From assembly GCA_946221765.1 (NCBI GenBank), contig CAMIMK010000023.1, positions 1 through 18,912 of the forward strand: a DNA stretch of 18,912 nucleotides. Reading direction: 5' to 3'. This document shows, one piece after another, positions 1 to 6,440 of the stretch (position 1 is the first letter of the stretch; every line of letters starts with the position of its first letter). The translations under genes were made by a program, and so were the position numbers. The notes beneath the pieces are model-generated. The model worked only from the letters and a program-made list of their open reading frames with translations, made no database searches and was not told where the DNA came from. This stretch comes from an uncultured Rhodovulum sp. (GTDB lineage: Bacteria; Pseudomonadota; Alphaproteobacteria; Rhodobacterales; Rhodobacteraceae).

Positions 1-495
1 CGGAACCGCCCGCAGCCAGGCCGCGAGGCCCGCCCCGCGGGCGAAGTCCCGCACCACCGGCAGGGCGTCCGGCCCCGCCCCGAGATGCGTGGCGGCGAGC
101 GCCATCAGGTTGCCCGCCGTCGCATCGACATGCGCCAGAAGTGCGGCCCGCCCGGGGAAGCCGGCCCGCTCCTGTCGCCGGGCCGAGACCAGCGCCAGGA
201 GCGGCGCCCGGGGCAGGCCGGAGGCACGGATCGCCGCGGCCAGCGGCCCGACCACCTCGTGCCGGCGCCCCCCCCCGCCCTCGAAGATCTCGCCGATCGC
301 GTCGAGCCACCACTGGAGCCGGATCTCGGCCAGCAGCGGCTCGCGCGCCACCCAGAGCGCCCGCGCCGCCTCGAGGTTCAGCGCATAGAGCGCCATCAGC
401 CCGTCCCGCGCCGGCCCGGCCGGCGCCGTCATCGCGCTCCGCCAGCGGTCCGGGTCGCCCCGCTCGACCAGCGCGGCGCAGGCCTCGGCGCTCAC
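1..495 (-). CDS. Squalene/phytoene synthase family protein (NDUFAF6-like), 3' part outside window
   Basis: The first 165 residues are visible; the C-terminus lies beyond the left edge. The stretch MALYALNLEAAR (residues 34-45) followed by EIRLQWWLDAIGEI (57-70) is typical of the squalene/phytoene synthase fold. True phytoene and squalene synthases have an aspartate-rich DDxxD-type motif where this protein has LEAAR (41-45). It therefore looks like the NDUFAF6-like branch, whose catalytic status is doubtful. The start is a GTG at 495-493, eight bases past the cimA stop; the residues from there match the usual family N-terminus (ACAALVERGDPDRW). The GGGAG just before it is very close to the GTG, so the exact start is less sure; an in-frame ATG lies at residue 22. 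It is the last visible gene of the cysS-cimA transcription unit. A run of nine G on the coding strand (268-276) encodes Gly-Gly-Gly and could slip. Family is fairly certain, function is not. Confidence 0.75.
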   Translation of the reverse strand, partial: MSAEACAALVERGDPDRWRSAMTAPAGPARDGLMALYALNLEAARALWVAREPLLAEIRLQWWLDAIGEIFEGGGGRRHEVVGPLAAAIRASGLPRAPLLALVSARRQERAGFPGRAALLAHVDATAGNLMALAATHLGAGPDALPVVRDFARGAGLAAWLRAVP

Positions 496-502
496 GCTCC
501 CG

Positions 503-2161
503 TCATCCCGCCAGCACCACCCCGGGACCGCGGGCCTGCAGGACCGGCGCCCCGTCGCGGACCAGCTTCCACAGCACCGCATCCTGCAAGGCCTGGAAGC
601 TCGCATCGACGATGTTGGCCGAGACCCCGACCGTCGACCAGCGGCGGCCCTGCCCGTCCTCGCTGTCGATCAGCACCCGCGTCACCGCCTCGGTGCCACC
701 GCTGGTGATGCGGACCTTGAAATCGACGAGCCGGAGGTCGGCGATATGCGCCTGATAGGGCCCGAGATCCTTGGCGAGCGCACGGGCCAGCGCATTGACC
801 GGCCCCTGGTCGGCATGGGTCACCGGATCCTGGCTCTCGGAGACGTTCATCACCCGCTCCGCGCCGAACCGCGCGACCACCACGGCCTCGGAGACCGTCA
901 CCTGCTCGCCCCGCGCCATCCGCCGCTCGACCGTCACCCGATAGCGCTCGACCTCGAAGAATTCCGGCATCTGGCCGAGCAGACGCCGCGCGAGCAGCTC
1001 GAAACTCGCCTCGGCGCTGTCATAGGCATAGCCGCGGTCCTCGCGCGCCTTCACCTCGCGCAGGATCTCGCCGAGCCGCGGATCGCCGGGGGCGACCACG
1101 ATCCCCGCCTTGCCCAGCCGCTCGCGCAGGTTCGACTGCCCGGCCTGGTTCGACATCGGCACGTGGCGCACGTTCCCGACCGCCTCGGGCCGCACATGCT
1201 CGTAGGTGGCGGGGTCCTTCACCACCGCACTCGCATGGAGCCCCGCCTTGTGGGTGAAGGCCGAGGCCCCGACATAGGGCGCCCCCGCCTCCGGCACCCG
1301 GTTCAGGATGTCGTCGACGAGCCGGCTCAGCCGCGTGAGCCCGGCGAGCGCCGCGCGGCCGACCCCGATCTCGAACTGCCCCGCATAGGGCTCCTTGAGC
1401 AGGAGCGTCGGGATGAGCGTCACGAGATTGGCATTCCCGCAGCGTTCCCCGAGCCCGTTCAGCGTGCCCTGGATCTGCCGCGCCCCGGCATCGACGGCGG
1501 CCAGCGCGCCGGCCACGGCCATCCCGGCATCGTCATGGGTGTGGATGCCGATCGCATCGCCCGGGATCCCGGCCGCGATCACCTCGCGCACCACCCGCCC
1601 GATCTCGGCCGGCAGCGTGCCGCCGTTGGTGTCGCAGAGCACGACCCAGCGGGCGCCCGCCTCCCGCGCCGTCCACAGGCAGTCGAAGGCATAGCCGGGG
1701 TTCGCCCGGTACCCGTCGAAGAAATGCTCGGCATCGAACAGCACCTCGCGCCCCTCGGCGACGCCGTGGGCAATCGACTCCCGGATGCAGGCGAGGTTTT
1801 CCTCAAGGCTGATCCCGAGCGCGGTGCGGACATGGAACTCATGGCTCTTGCCGACGAGGCAGACCGCCGGCGTCCCGGCATTCAGCACGCCGGCCAGCAC
1901 TGCGTCGTTCGAGGCCGAGCGCCCGGCGCGCTTGGTCATCCCGAAGGCGGTCATGGTGGCGCCGGCGAGCCGCGGAGCGGTGGCGAAGAAGCCGCTGTCC
2001 GTCGGATTCGCCCCCGGCCACCCGCCCTCGACATAGTCGATCCCGAGCGCATCGAGCGCCCGGGCAATCCGGTCCTTGTCCTCGACCGAGAAATCGACGC
2101 CCTGCGTCTGCTGCCCGTCGCGCAGCGTGGTGTCGTAGAGGTAGAGGCGTTCGCGGGTCAT
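503..2161 (-). CDS. cimA: (R)-citramalate synthase
   Basis: 552 residues. The enzyme condenses acetyl-CoA with pyruvate to (R)-citramalate, the first step of the threonine-independent route to isoleucine, in the cytoplasm. The N-terminal DRE-TIM barrel shows YDTTLRDGQQTQG (9-21), the metal-site HTHDD (207-211) and GLGERCGNANL (236-246). The linker carries the FTHKAGLHASAV segment (302-313), and residues about 430-550 form the LeuA-type regulatory domain, where end-product inhibition normally acts. Length and the long SVEDKDRIARALDALGIDYVEGGWPG segment fit the CimA family (TIGR00977 type) rather than LeuA or homocitrate synthase. The ATG at 2161 overlaps the cysS stop as ATGA, which implies translational coupling. 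The frame stays open upstream to 2212, but that stretch lies inside cysS and is not needed. Alternative: another acyltransferase of the same superfamily, which I think unlikely. Confidence 0.93.
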   Translation of the reverse strand: MTRERLYLYDTTLRDGQQTQGVDFSVEDKDRIARALDALGIDYVEGGWPGANPTDSGFFATAPRLAGATMTAFGMTKRAGRSASNDAVLAGVLNAGTPAVCLVGKSHEFHVRTALGISLEENLACIRESIAHGVAEGREVLFDAEHFFDGYRANPGYAFDCLWTAREAGARWVVLCDTNGGTLPAEIGRVVREVIAAGIPGDAIGIHTHDDAGMAVAGALAAVDAGARQIQGTLNGLGERCGNANLVTLIPTLLLKEPYAGQFEIGVGRAALAGLTRLSRLVDDILNRVPEAGAPYVGASAFTHKAGLHASAVVKDPATYEHVRPEAVGNVRHVPMSNQAGQSNLRERLGKAGIVVAPGDPRLGEILREVKAREDRGYAYDSAEASFELLARRLLGQMPEFFEVERYRVTVERRMARGEQVTVSEAVVVARFGAERVMNVSESQDPVTHADQGPVNALARALAKDLGPYQAHIADLRLVDFKVRITSGGTEAVTRVLIDSEDGQGRRWSTVGVSANIVDASFQALQDAVLWKLVRDGAPVLQARGPGVVLAG

Positions 2162-3561
2162 GCGTCCTCCTCCAGGATCTTGGCCAGGTCGAAGTTGGGG
2201 CCAAGCTTCCACTCGGTCCCGCCTGCGGTGTCCATCACCTCGACTCCGGCGGCGGCGAGCGTGGCGCGGAGCGCGTCGGCCCGGGCGAAGTCACGCGCCT
2301 TCCGAGCCGCCAGCCGGGCATCGACCAGTCGCTGGACATGCTCCCCTCCAGCGCCCTTCACGACCTCGGCTTTTGCCGAGACAGATGAACGTCCCTCAAG
2401 CGCGGCGCTCGCGCTGGCATCCCACGGCAGCCCCAGCAGCCTGCACCCGCCCAGCACGCCAGCTCCGTCACCTGCACGCGCGGCCTTGTGGATCGTCGCG
2501 ATCGCGAGCGGCGTGTTCAGGTCATCCATCAGCGCCCCCAGGGTCTCCGGCAGGAACTGCGGTTCCTCCGCCGAGGCCGCGACCTCTGTCCAGCGGCGCA
2601 GAATCGCCTTCGCCTCCGCGACCTTCTCCTCCGTGAAATCCATCGGCTGGCGATAGTGGCTCGACAGGAGCACAAAGCGGATCACCTCGCCCGGGACGCC
2701 CTTGTCGAGCAGGTCGCGCACGGTGAAGAAGTTGCCGAGGCTCTTCGACATCTTCTCGCCTTCGACATTCACGAAGCCGTTGTGCATCCAGATCGAGGCG
2801 AAGTCCCCCTCGGGGTGGGCGCAGCAGCTCTGCGCCACCTCGTTCTCGTGGTGGGGGAAGGCGAGGTCGATGCCGCCGCCGTGAATGTCGAAGGACGCGC
2901 CCAGAAGCTCGTAGGCCATGGCCGAGCATTCGATGTGCCAGCCCGGGCGGCCGCGGCCCCAGGGGCTGTCCCAGCCGGGCAGGTCGGGGCTCGACGGCTT
3001 CCACAGCACGAAATCCATCGGGTCGCGCTTGTAGGGCGCCACCTCCACCCGGGCGCCGGCGCGCATGTCCTCCAGGCTCCGCCGCGCCAGCCTGCCATAG
3101 TCGGGGAAGCTCGAGACCGAGAAGAGCACATGCCCCTCGGCCGCATAGGCATGGCCGCGGGCAATGAGCGTCTCGATCATCGCCACCATCGGCCCGATGA
3201 ATTCCGTCGCGCGCGGCTCGGCGGTCGGGCGGAGCGCGCCGAGCGCGTCCATGTCGGCGTGATACCACGCGATCGTCTCGTCGGTGATCTCGCGGATCGC
3301 CCGCCCGGTGGCCGCCGCCCGTGCGTTGATCTTGTCGTCGACATCGGTGAAGTTGCGCACGTAGCGCACCTTCTCCGCGCCATAGACGTGGCGCAGCAGC
3401 CGGTTGAGCACGTCGAAGACCACGACCGGCCGGGCATTGCCGATATGGGCCCGGTCATAGACGGTCGGCCCGCAGACATACATCGAGACGCACCCGGGCT
3501 CGACCGGCACGAGCCGGTCCTTGCGGCGGGTCATGGTGTTCCAGAGCGTGATCTCGGACAT
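2158..3561 (-). CDS. cysS: Cysteinyl-tRNA synthetase
   Basis: 467 residues, the normal length for this class I synthetase, which charges tRNA-Cys in the cytoplasm. The HIGH-type signature is HIGN (39-42) in YDRAHIGNARP, and the KMSKS loop is EKMSKSLGNFF (269-279). The zinc ligands expected from the E. coli enzyme are present: C30 in VCGPTVYD, C212 in HIECSAMA, and H237 and E241 in FPHHENEVAQS. The C-terminus carries the short helical DALR-like part (ARLAARKARDFARADALRATLA). The ATG at 3561 has only a weak ribosome-binding site; the preceding 70 bases to the GNAT gene contain an imperfect 20-base inverted repeat. The gene overlaps cimA by four bases. Pairing a Cys-charging gene with isoleucine synthesis probably reflects housekeeping co-expression, not a pathway link. 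Confidence 0.97.
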   Translation of the reverse strand: MSEITLWNTMTRRKDRLVPVEPGCVSMYVCGPTVYDRAHIGNARPVVVFDVLNRLLRHVYGAEKVRYVRNFTDVDDKINARAAATGRAIREITDETIAWYHADMDALGALRPTAEPRATEFIGPMVAMIETLIARGHAYAAEGHVLFSVSSFPDYGRLARRSLEDMRAGARVEVAPYKRDPMDFVLWKPSSPDLPGWDSPWGRGRPGWHIECSAMAYELLGASFDIHGGGIDLAFPHHENEVAQSCCAHPEGDFASIWMHNGFVNVEGEKMSKSLGNFFTVRDLLDKGVPGEVIRFVLLSSHYRQPMDFTEEKVAEAKAILRRWTEVAASAEEPQFLPETLGALMDDLNTPLAIATIHKAARAGDGAGVLGGCRLLGLPWDASASAALEGRSSVSAKAEVVKGAGGEHVQRLVDARLAARKARDFARADALRATLAAAGVEVMDTAGGTEWKLGPNFDLAKILEEDA

Positions 3562-3574
3562 GGGTCTGGGGCCT

Positions 3575-3594
3575 GGCAGGTTCCGGAGACTGCC
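3575..3594 (-). promoter_or_regulatory. Imperfect inverted repeat in the cysS leader
   Basis: GGCAGgtTCCGGAgaCTGCC reads as a 20-base near-palindrome with two mismatched positions. It lies 14 bases before the cysS start and 38 bases after the GNAT stop. It could be a weak terminator of the GNAT transcript, a leader hairpin or an operator. There is no T-run after it on the minus strand. Function is unknown. Confidence 0.3.
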
Positions 3595-3631
3595 GCGGCT
3601 ATCACGTCGGAGGAGGTTTGGAAACCGGCCG

Positions 3632-4234
3632 CTATGCCGCCTGGAAGCCGCTCATGTCCCCGACACGCCGGCGCAGGTAGCTTTCGGCCAGCCGCTCCAC
3701 GTCGAAGACGATCTGCACCTCGTCCGAATCGCGGATGATCCGGGCCCCGACCTTCGATGCCAGCATGAGGAACGAGCGGTTGCCCGGCAGGGTATAGGCA
3801 TCGAGCAGGCGGATGCCCCGCCCCTTCAGCAGCCAGGCCGCGGTCTGCACCAGATAGGTGCCGACCCCGCGGCGGCGCAGGACGGGATCGACGGTCAGCG
3901 CCACTTCCGCGCCATGTCCGCCCAGCACCACCTCTGCCATCGCGCGCACCGGACCGGCACGGTGCAGCGGCCCGTTCCAGAGCGGCCCGTCATGGGCGGC
4001 GATCACCATGCGGTCGCCGGACCAGAGGCCCTCGACATGCCGGGTGAGGATGCTGTCGTCCACCGTGGCGCAGAAGCGGTTGCGGCGGTCGGCGGGATCC
4101 AGGCCCCTCAGGTGGGTCAGGATGTCATCGGCATCGGTACGCTTGGCCTCGCGGAAACCCAGACCCGCGTGCGGCGCACAAGGAATGGAAACCGGATAGC
4201 CGATGAAGCTCATATTTGGGAAACCATAAGCCAT
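3632..4234 (-). CDS. GNAT-family N-acetyltransferase
   Basis: 200 residues. It is a soluble acetyl-CoA-dependent acyltransferase of the GNAT fold with unknown acceptor. The acetyl-CoA-binding motif A is visible as AEVALTVDPVLRRRGVGTYLV: the beta-strand ends in LTVDP and is followed by the R-x-x-G-x-G signature RRRGVG (120-125). The later TLPGNRSFLMLASKVGARI fits motif B, where an Asn before the helix is usual. The start at ATG 4234 is chosen because AAGGA sits six bases upstream (leader AAAAGGATCGAGC). A long open frame continues upstream of it but has no gene-like sequence and runs antisense to the amidohydrolase. A candidate promoter (-35 TTGTCC, -10 TAGATT) sits just ahead. The N-terminal 20 residues and the leader are unusually AT-rich for this window. 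It may be co-transcribed with cysS 70 bases downstream. The substrate cannot be inferred. Confidence 0.85.
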   Translation of the reverse strand: MAYGFPNMSFIGYPVSIPCAPHAGLGFREAKRTDADDILTHLRGLDPADRRNRFCATVDDSILTRHVEGLWSGDRMVIAAHDGPLWNGPLHRAGPVRAMAEVVLGGHGAEVALTVDPVLRRRGVGTYLVQTAAWLLKGRGIRLLDAYTLPGNRSFLMLASKVGARIIRDSDEVQIVFDVERLAESYLRRRVGDMSGFQAA

Positions 4235-4253
4235 GCTCGATCCTTTTGCAGGT

Positions 4254-4281
4254 AATCTAACATCACCAACGATGTGGACAA
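4254..4281 (-). promoter_or_regulatory. Candidate promoter for the GNAT gene
   Basis: On the minus strand TTGTCC (4281-4276) and TAGATT (4259-4254) are separated by 16 bases. Each hexamer matches the sigma-70 consensus at four of six positions. Transcription would begin about 13 bases before the GNAT start codon, leaving its AAGGA site in the leader. This is a prediction from spacing and similarity only. Confidence 0.35.
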
Positions 4282-4341
4282 ACCCCCGGACACAGGGCGG
4301 ATGCTCACAATTTGTTGCAATTGCTAATATCGCATAAGTTG

Positions 4342-4356
4342 TGTGCATCCTGCACA
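4342..4356. promoter_or_regulatory. Perfect inverted repeat TGTGCA-N3-TGCACA, candidate operator
   Basis: TGTGCATCCTGCACA has two six-base arms that are exact reverse complements around TCC. A 15-base hyphenated palindrome in AT-rich intergenic DNA between divergent genes is the usual form of a dimeric repressor or activator site. The regulator is not identifiable. It could serve either flanking gene. Confidence 0.45.
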
Positions 4357-4471
4357 ATATCCCTACAGTTGCGATGCCGGGAAAGCACACCCGCGTTCCG
4401 CTCCCGCCATCCGGGCGGGGAGTCGGATCCGCCCCCCTCTCCCGATCCTGCGGAATCGGCCAATATCCCGC

Positions 4472-4500
4472 TTGACGCTGCCCGGGCAGCGGCCAAACTC
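4472..4500 (+). promoter_or_regulatory. Candidate promoter with nested 16-bp palindrome, upstream of the amidohydrolase
   Basis: TTGACG (4472-4477) matches the -35 consensus at five of six positions. The poor AAACTC follows after 17 bases. The palindrome CGCTGCCC/GGGCAGCG (4476-4491) is perfect over 16 bases and fills most of the spacer, so a protein bound there would block polymerase. It ends 58 bases before the ATG. It could instead act as a leader hairpin if transcription starts further upstream. Confidence 0.35.
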
Positions 4501-4549
4501 GGGCCTGTCCCGCCGGACATTGCCCGGCCGCCTCCGAAGGATCCCCGAC

Positions 4550-5719
4550 ATGCAGGCCAGAGACGGCTTCGCCCAGCTTGCCCCGGTCATCACCGCCTGG
4601 CGCCGCGACCTGCATGCCCATCCCGAGCTCCTGTTCGATACCGGCCGCACCAGCGCCTTCATGGCCGACCGGCTGCGCGACATGGGCTGTGACCGGGTCG
4701 AGACCGGCATCGGCCGCACCGGGGTCGTGGGCGTGATCCATGGCCGCAGCACCGCGTCGGGCCGTGTGGTGGCGCTCCGCGCCGACATGGACGCCCTGCC
4801 GATCCTGGAGGAAACCGGCCTGCCCTGGGCCTCCACCACGCCCGGCCGGATGCATGCCTGCGGCCATGACGGGCATTCGGCGATGCTGCTCGGGGCCGGG
4901 CAGTACCTCGCCGAGACCCGCGCCTTCGACGGCACCGCCGTGCTCATCTTCCAGCCGGCCGAGGAAGGCGGCGGCGGCGGCCGGGAGATGGTCGAGGACG
5001 GGGTGATGGACCGCTTCGGGGTCCAGGAAGTCTATGGCATGCACAACATGCCCGGCCTGCCCCTCGGCCATTTCGCCCTGCGCCCCGGGCCGCTGATGGC
5101 CGCCTCGGACATGTTCCGCATCGAGATCACCGGCCGGGGCGGGCATGCCGCGATGCCGCACGATTGCGTGGATCCGGTGGTCGCGGCCGCCGCGATCATC
5201 CAGGCCCTGCAGACCGTCGCCTCCCGCACCGTGGATCCCCTCGCCGCCGTGGTCGTCTCGGTCACGAGCCTCGTCACCTCCAGCACCACCTTCAACGTGA
5301 TCCCGGAATCGCTGGAGATGAAGGGCACGGTCCGTACCCTCGACACGGCCCTTCAGGACAGGGTCGAGGCGCGGCTGGGCGAGATCGTCGAGGCCACCGC
5401 CCGGGCGCATGGCGTGCGGGCCGACCTCGCCTATACCCGCAGCTATCCGGCCACCGTGAACGACCCCGCCGCCGCCGCCTTCGCCGCGGGCGTCGCGGCC
5501 GAGGTCGCAGGCGCGGCCGGGGTCGATGCCGCCGCCCCGGCGGTCATGGGGGCGGAGGACTTCTCCTTCATGCTGAACGCGCGGCGCGGGGCCTTCGTCT
5601 TCGTCGGCAACGGCGACACCGCCAAGCTCCACCACCCCCGCTACGACTTCAACGACGCGGTGATCCCGACCGGCTGCGCCTACTGGGTCCGCCTGATCGA
5701 GACCGCGATGCCGGCCTGA
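4550..5719 (+). CDS. M20-family amidohydrolase (hippurate hydrolase / N-acyl amino acid hydrolase type)
   Basis: 389 residues, the usual length of the M20D amidohydrolases that cleave N-acyl amino acids or similar amides in the cytoplasm. The expected di-metal site is complete: ALRADMDALPI (75-85), MHACGHDGH with C104 and H106 (101-109), the catalytic/metal glutamate pair E138-E139 in QPAEEGGGG, H165 in GMHNMPG, and H361/H362 in LHHPRYDFND. GAEDFSFML (334-342) is the conserved C-terminal signature. The dimerisation lid lies at about residues 185-300 (FRIEITGRGGHAAMPH). The ATG at 4550 is preferred because GAAGG stands nine bases upstream and the first residues match the family start; an open frame continues to 4343 without family-like sequence. 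No partner gene is adjacent on the same strand, so the substrate (hippurate, acetyl-amino acid, indole conjugate) is open. Confidence 0.9.
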   Translation: MQARDGFAQLAPVITAWRRDLHAHPELLFDTGRTSAFMADRLRDMGCDRVETGIGRTGVVGVIHGRSTASGRVVALRADMDALPILEETGLPWASTTPGRMHACGHDGHSAMLLGAGQYLAETRAFDGTAVLIFQPAEEGGGGGREMVEDGVMDRFGVQEVYGMHNMPGLPLGHFALRPGPLMAASDMFRIEITGRGGHAAMPHDCVDPVVAAAAIIQALQTVASRTVDPLAAVVVSVTSLVTSSTTFNVIPESLEMKGTVRTLDTALQDRVEARLGEIVEATARAHGVRADLAYTRSYPATVNDPAAAAFAAGVAAEVAGAAGVDAAAPAVMGAEDFSFMLNARRGAFVFVGNGDTAKLHHPRYDFNDAVIPTGCAYWVRLIETAMPA

Positions 5720-5723
5720 CCCT

Positions 5724-5737
5724 TCGCCCGCGGGCGA
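5724..5737. terminator. 14-bp perfect palindrome just after the amidohydrolase stop
   Basis: TCGCCCGCGGGCGA starts five bases after the TGA of the amidohydrolase. As RNA it could fold only into a short GC-rich hairpin with a tight loop. No T-run follows. It is at best a weak terminator or a processing/stability element between the converging amidohydrolase and Rid genes. Confidence 0.3.
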
Positions 5738-5808
5738 CGGGGGCGCGGTGATGGACGGTCGATGAGGGCGGGCCCGGCCGTGAACGGGGCGCCGCCACCC
5801 GCCGCGCG

Positions 5809-6240
5809 TCAGTCCAGGATGACGACGGCCTCGACCTCGAAGAGCATCGGGTCAATCGCGAGCTTCGGCACGGGAACGAGCGTCTGCGCCGGGAGCGAGG
5901 AGCCGAACATCTCCCTCACGGTCCGGGTCAGCACCTCGAGTTTCGACATGTCGTGATCCACCACGAAGACGGTGAGCTTGGCGACCTGGTCCCGCCGCGC
6001 CCCGAGCGCATCGAGGACCGCGCCAAGATTCGCATAGGCCTGGACGACCTGACCGGCAAACTCCGGCGACAGGGCGCCGGTGGCATCCTGTCCGCCCTGC
6101 CCCGAGACATGCACCACCCGGGCCCCGGCCGGGGCAATGACGGCCGTGCTGTAGCCATTCGGCGTGGGGTCGCCGAGCGGGGCCGGATTGACGAAGGCCA
6201 GCGCAGGCGCTGCGCCTGCGGCGGAAATTGCCGTGGTCAT
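5809..6240 (-). CDS. RidA/YjgF/UK114-family protein lacking the catalytic arginine
   Basis: 143 residues, a trimer-forming Rid fold by similarity. Typical family features are the HVSGQGGQDATG strand-turn (44-55), the helix QVVQAYANLGAVLDALGA, VAKLTVFVVD (87-96) and the terminal VEAVVILD. E. coli RidA uses Arg105, in its PARS motif, to bind the carboxylate of the enamine/imine. Here the aligned segment is PAQT (117-120), so that arginine is Gln119. By family knowledge such members are not expected to be 2-aminoacrylate deaminases and are grouped as Rid subfamilies of other or unknown activity. The ATG at 6240 matches the family N-terminus (NPAPLGDPTPNGYSTAV follows); GGAG is 12 bases upstream, so initiation looks modest. 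It is divergent from a TetR gene, with shared operator-like repeats, and is probably repressed by that regulator. Confidence 0.88.
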   Translation of the reverse strand: MTTAISAAGAAPALAFVNPAPLGDPTPNGYSTAVIAPAGARVVHVSGQGGQDATGALSPEFAGQVVQAYANLGAVLDALGARRDQVAKLTVFVVDHDMSKLEVLTRTVREMFGSSLPAQTLVPVPKLAIDPMLFEVEAVVILD

Positions 6241-6333
6241 GAGGAAGAGGCTCCAGTTCTGGAAAGGGATCAGGTCTCACCCGCCGTGGGCCACCCCCGC
6301 CACCACGGCGCGACGGCCATGATCCCGATGGGT

Positions 6334-6346
6334 CGTACACGGTACG
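6334..6346. promoter_or_regulatory. Operator-like inverted repeat 1 (CGTAC-ACG-GTACG)
   Basis: The two five-base arms are perfect reverse complements around three central bases. The same arms recur in a second copy whose centre is 24 bases away. The position between a TetR gene and its divergent neighbour is the usual place for the regulator's own binding sites. Confidence 0.65.
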
Positions 6347-6355
6347 GCCTGCTTT

Positions 6356-6384
6356 CTCGTACAATGTACGTTTCAGATTTTCAA
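6356..6384 (-). promoter_or_regulatory. Candidate promoter of the RidA-family gene
   Basis: On the minus strand TTGAAA (6384-6379, five of six consensus bases) is followed after 17 bases by TACGAG (6361-6356). The weak -10 overlaps the second CGTAC-N3-GTACG repeat and the first repeat lies immediately downstream, so a bound repressor would block it. Prediction only. Confidence 0.35.
6358..6370. promoter_or_regulatory. Operator-like inverted repeat 2 (CGTAC-AAT-GTACG) overlapping a TetR -10 element
   Basis: This is the second copy of the CGTAC-N3-GTACG repeat; here the palindrome extends to CGTACA-A-TGTACG. TACAAT (6360-6365), five of six matches to TATAAT on the plus strand, lies inside it, so binding would shut off the TetR gene itself. 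No good -35 stands 17 bases upstream of that hexamer. The arrangement suggests autorepression plus control of the divergent Rid gene. Confidence 0.65.
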
Positions 6385-6440
6385 GGTCGACATTCGTCAT
6401 GCCGCAGGGGAAGTTCACGCGCGACCAGCAGGGAAGACAG

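Larger units (their letters stand above)
4235..4549. other. Divergent intergenic region, comparatively AT-rich, no gene
   Basis: 315 bases between the GNAT gene and the divergent amidohydrolase. I see no coding sequence with a plausible start and domain. The part at about 4240-4375 is clearly richer in A and T than the rest of the window, as expected of promoter DNA. It holds GCAATTGC (4317-4324), a TGTGCA/TGCACA inverted repeat (4342-4356), CCGAT-N8-ATCGG and a 16-base perfect palindrome (4476-4491). The region probably carries promoters in both directions. Confidence 0.6.

Noticed and set aside
746..2656. Long plus-strand frame opposite cimA and cysS
   Set aside because: Antisense shadow of two clear enzymes; low-complexity sequence without a plausible start site or family.
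4235..5635. N-terminal extension of the GNAT frame back to 5635
   Set aside because: It runs antisense to the M20 amidohydrolase and through an AT-rich promoter region; the ATG at 4234 has its own AAGGA site.
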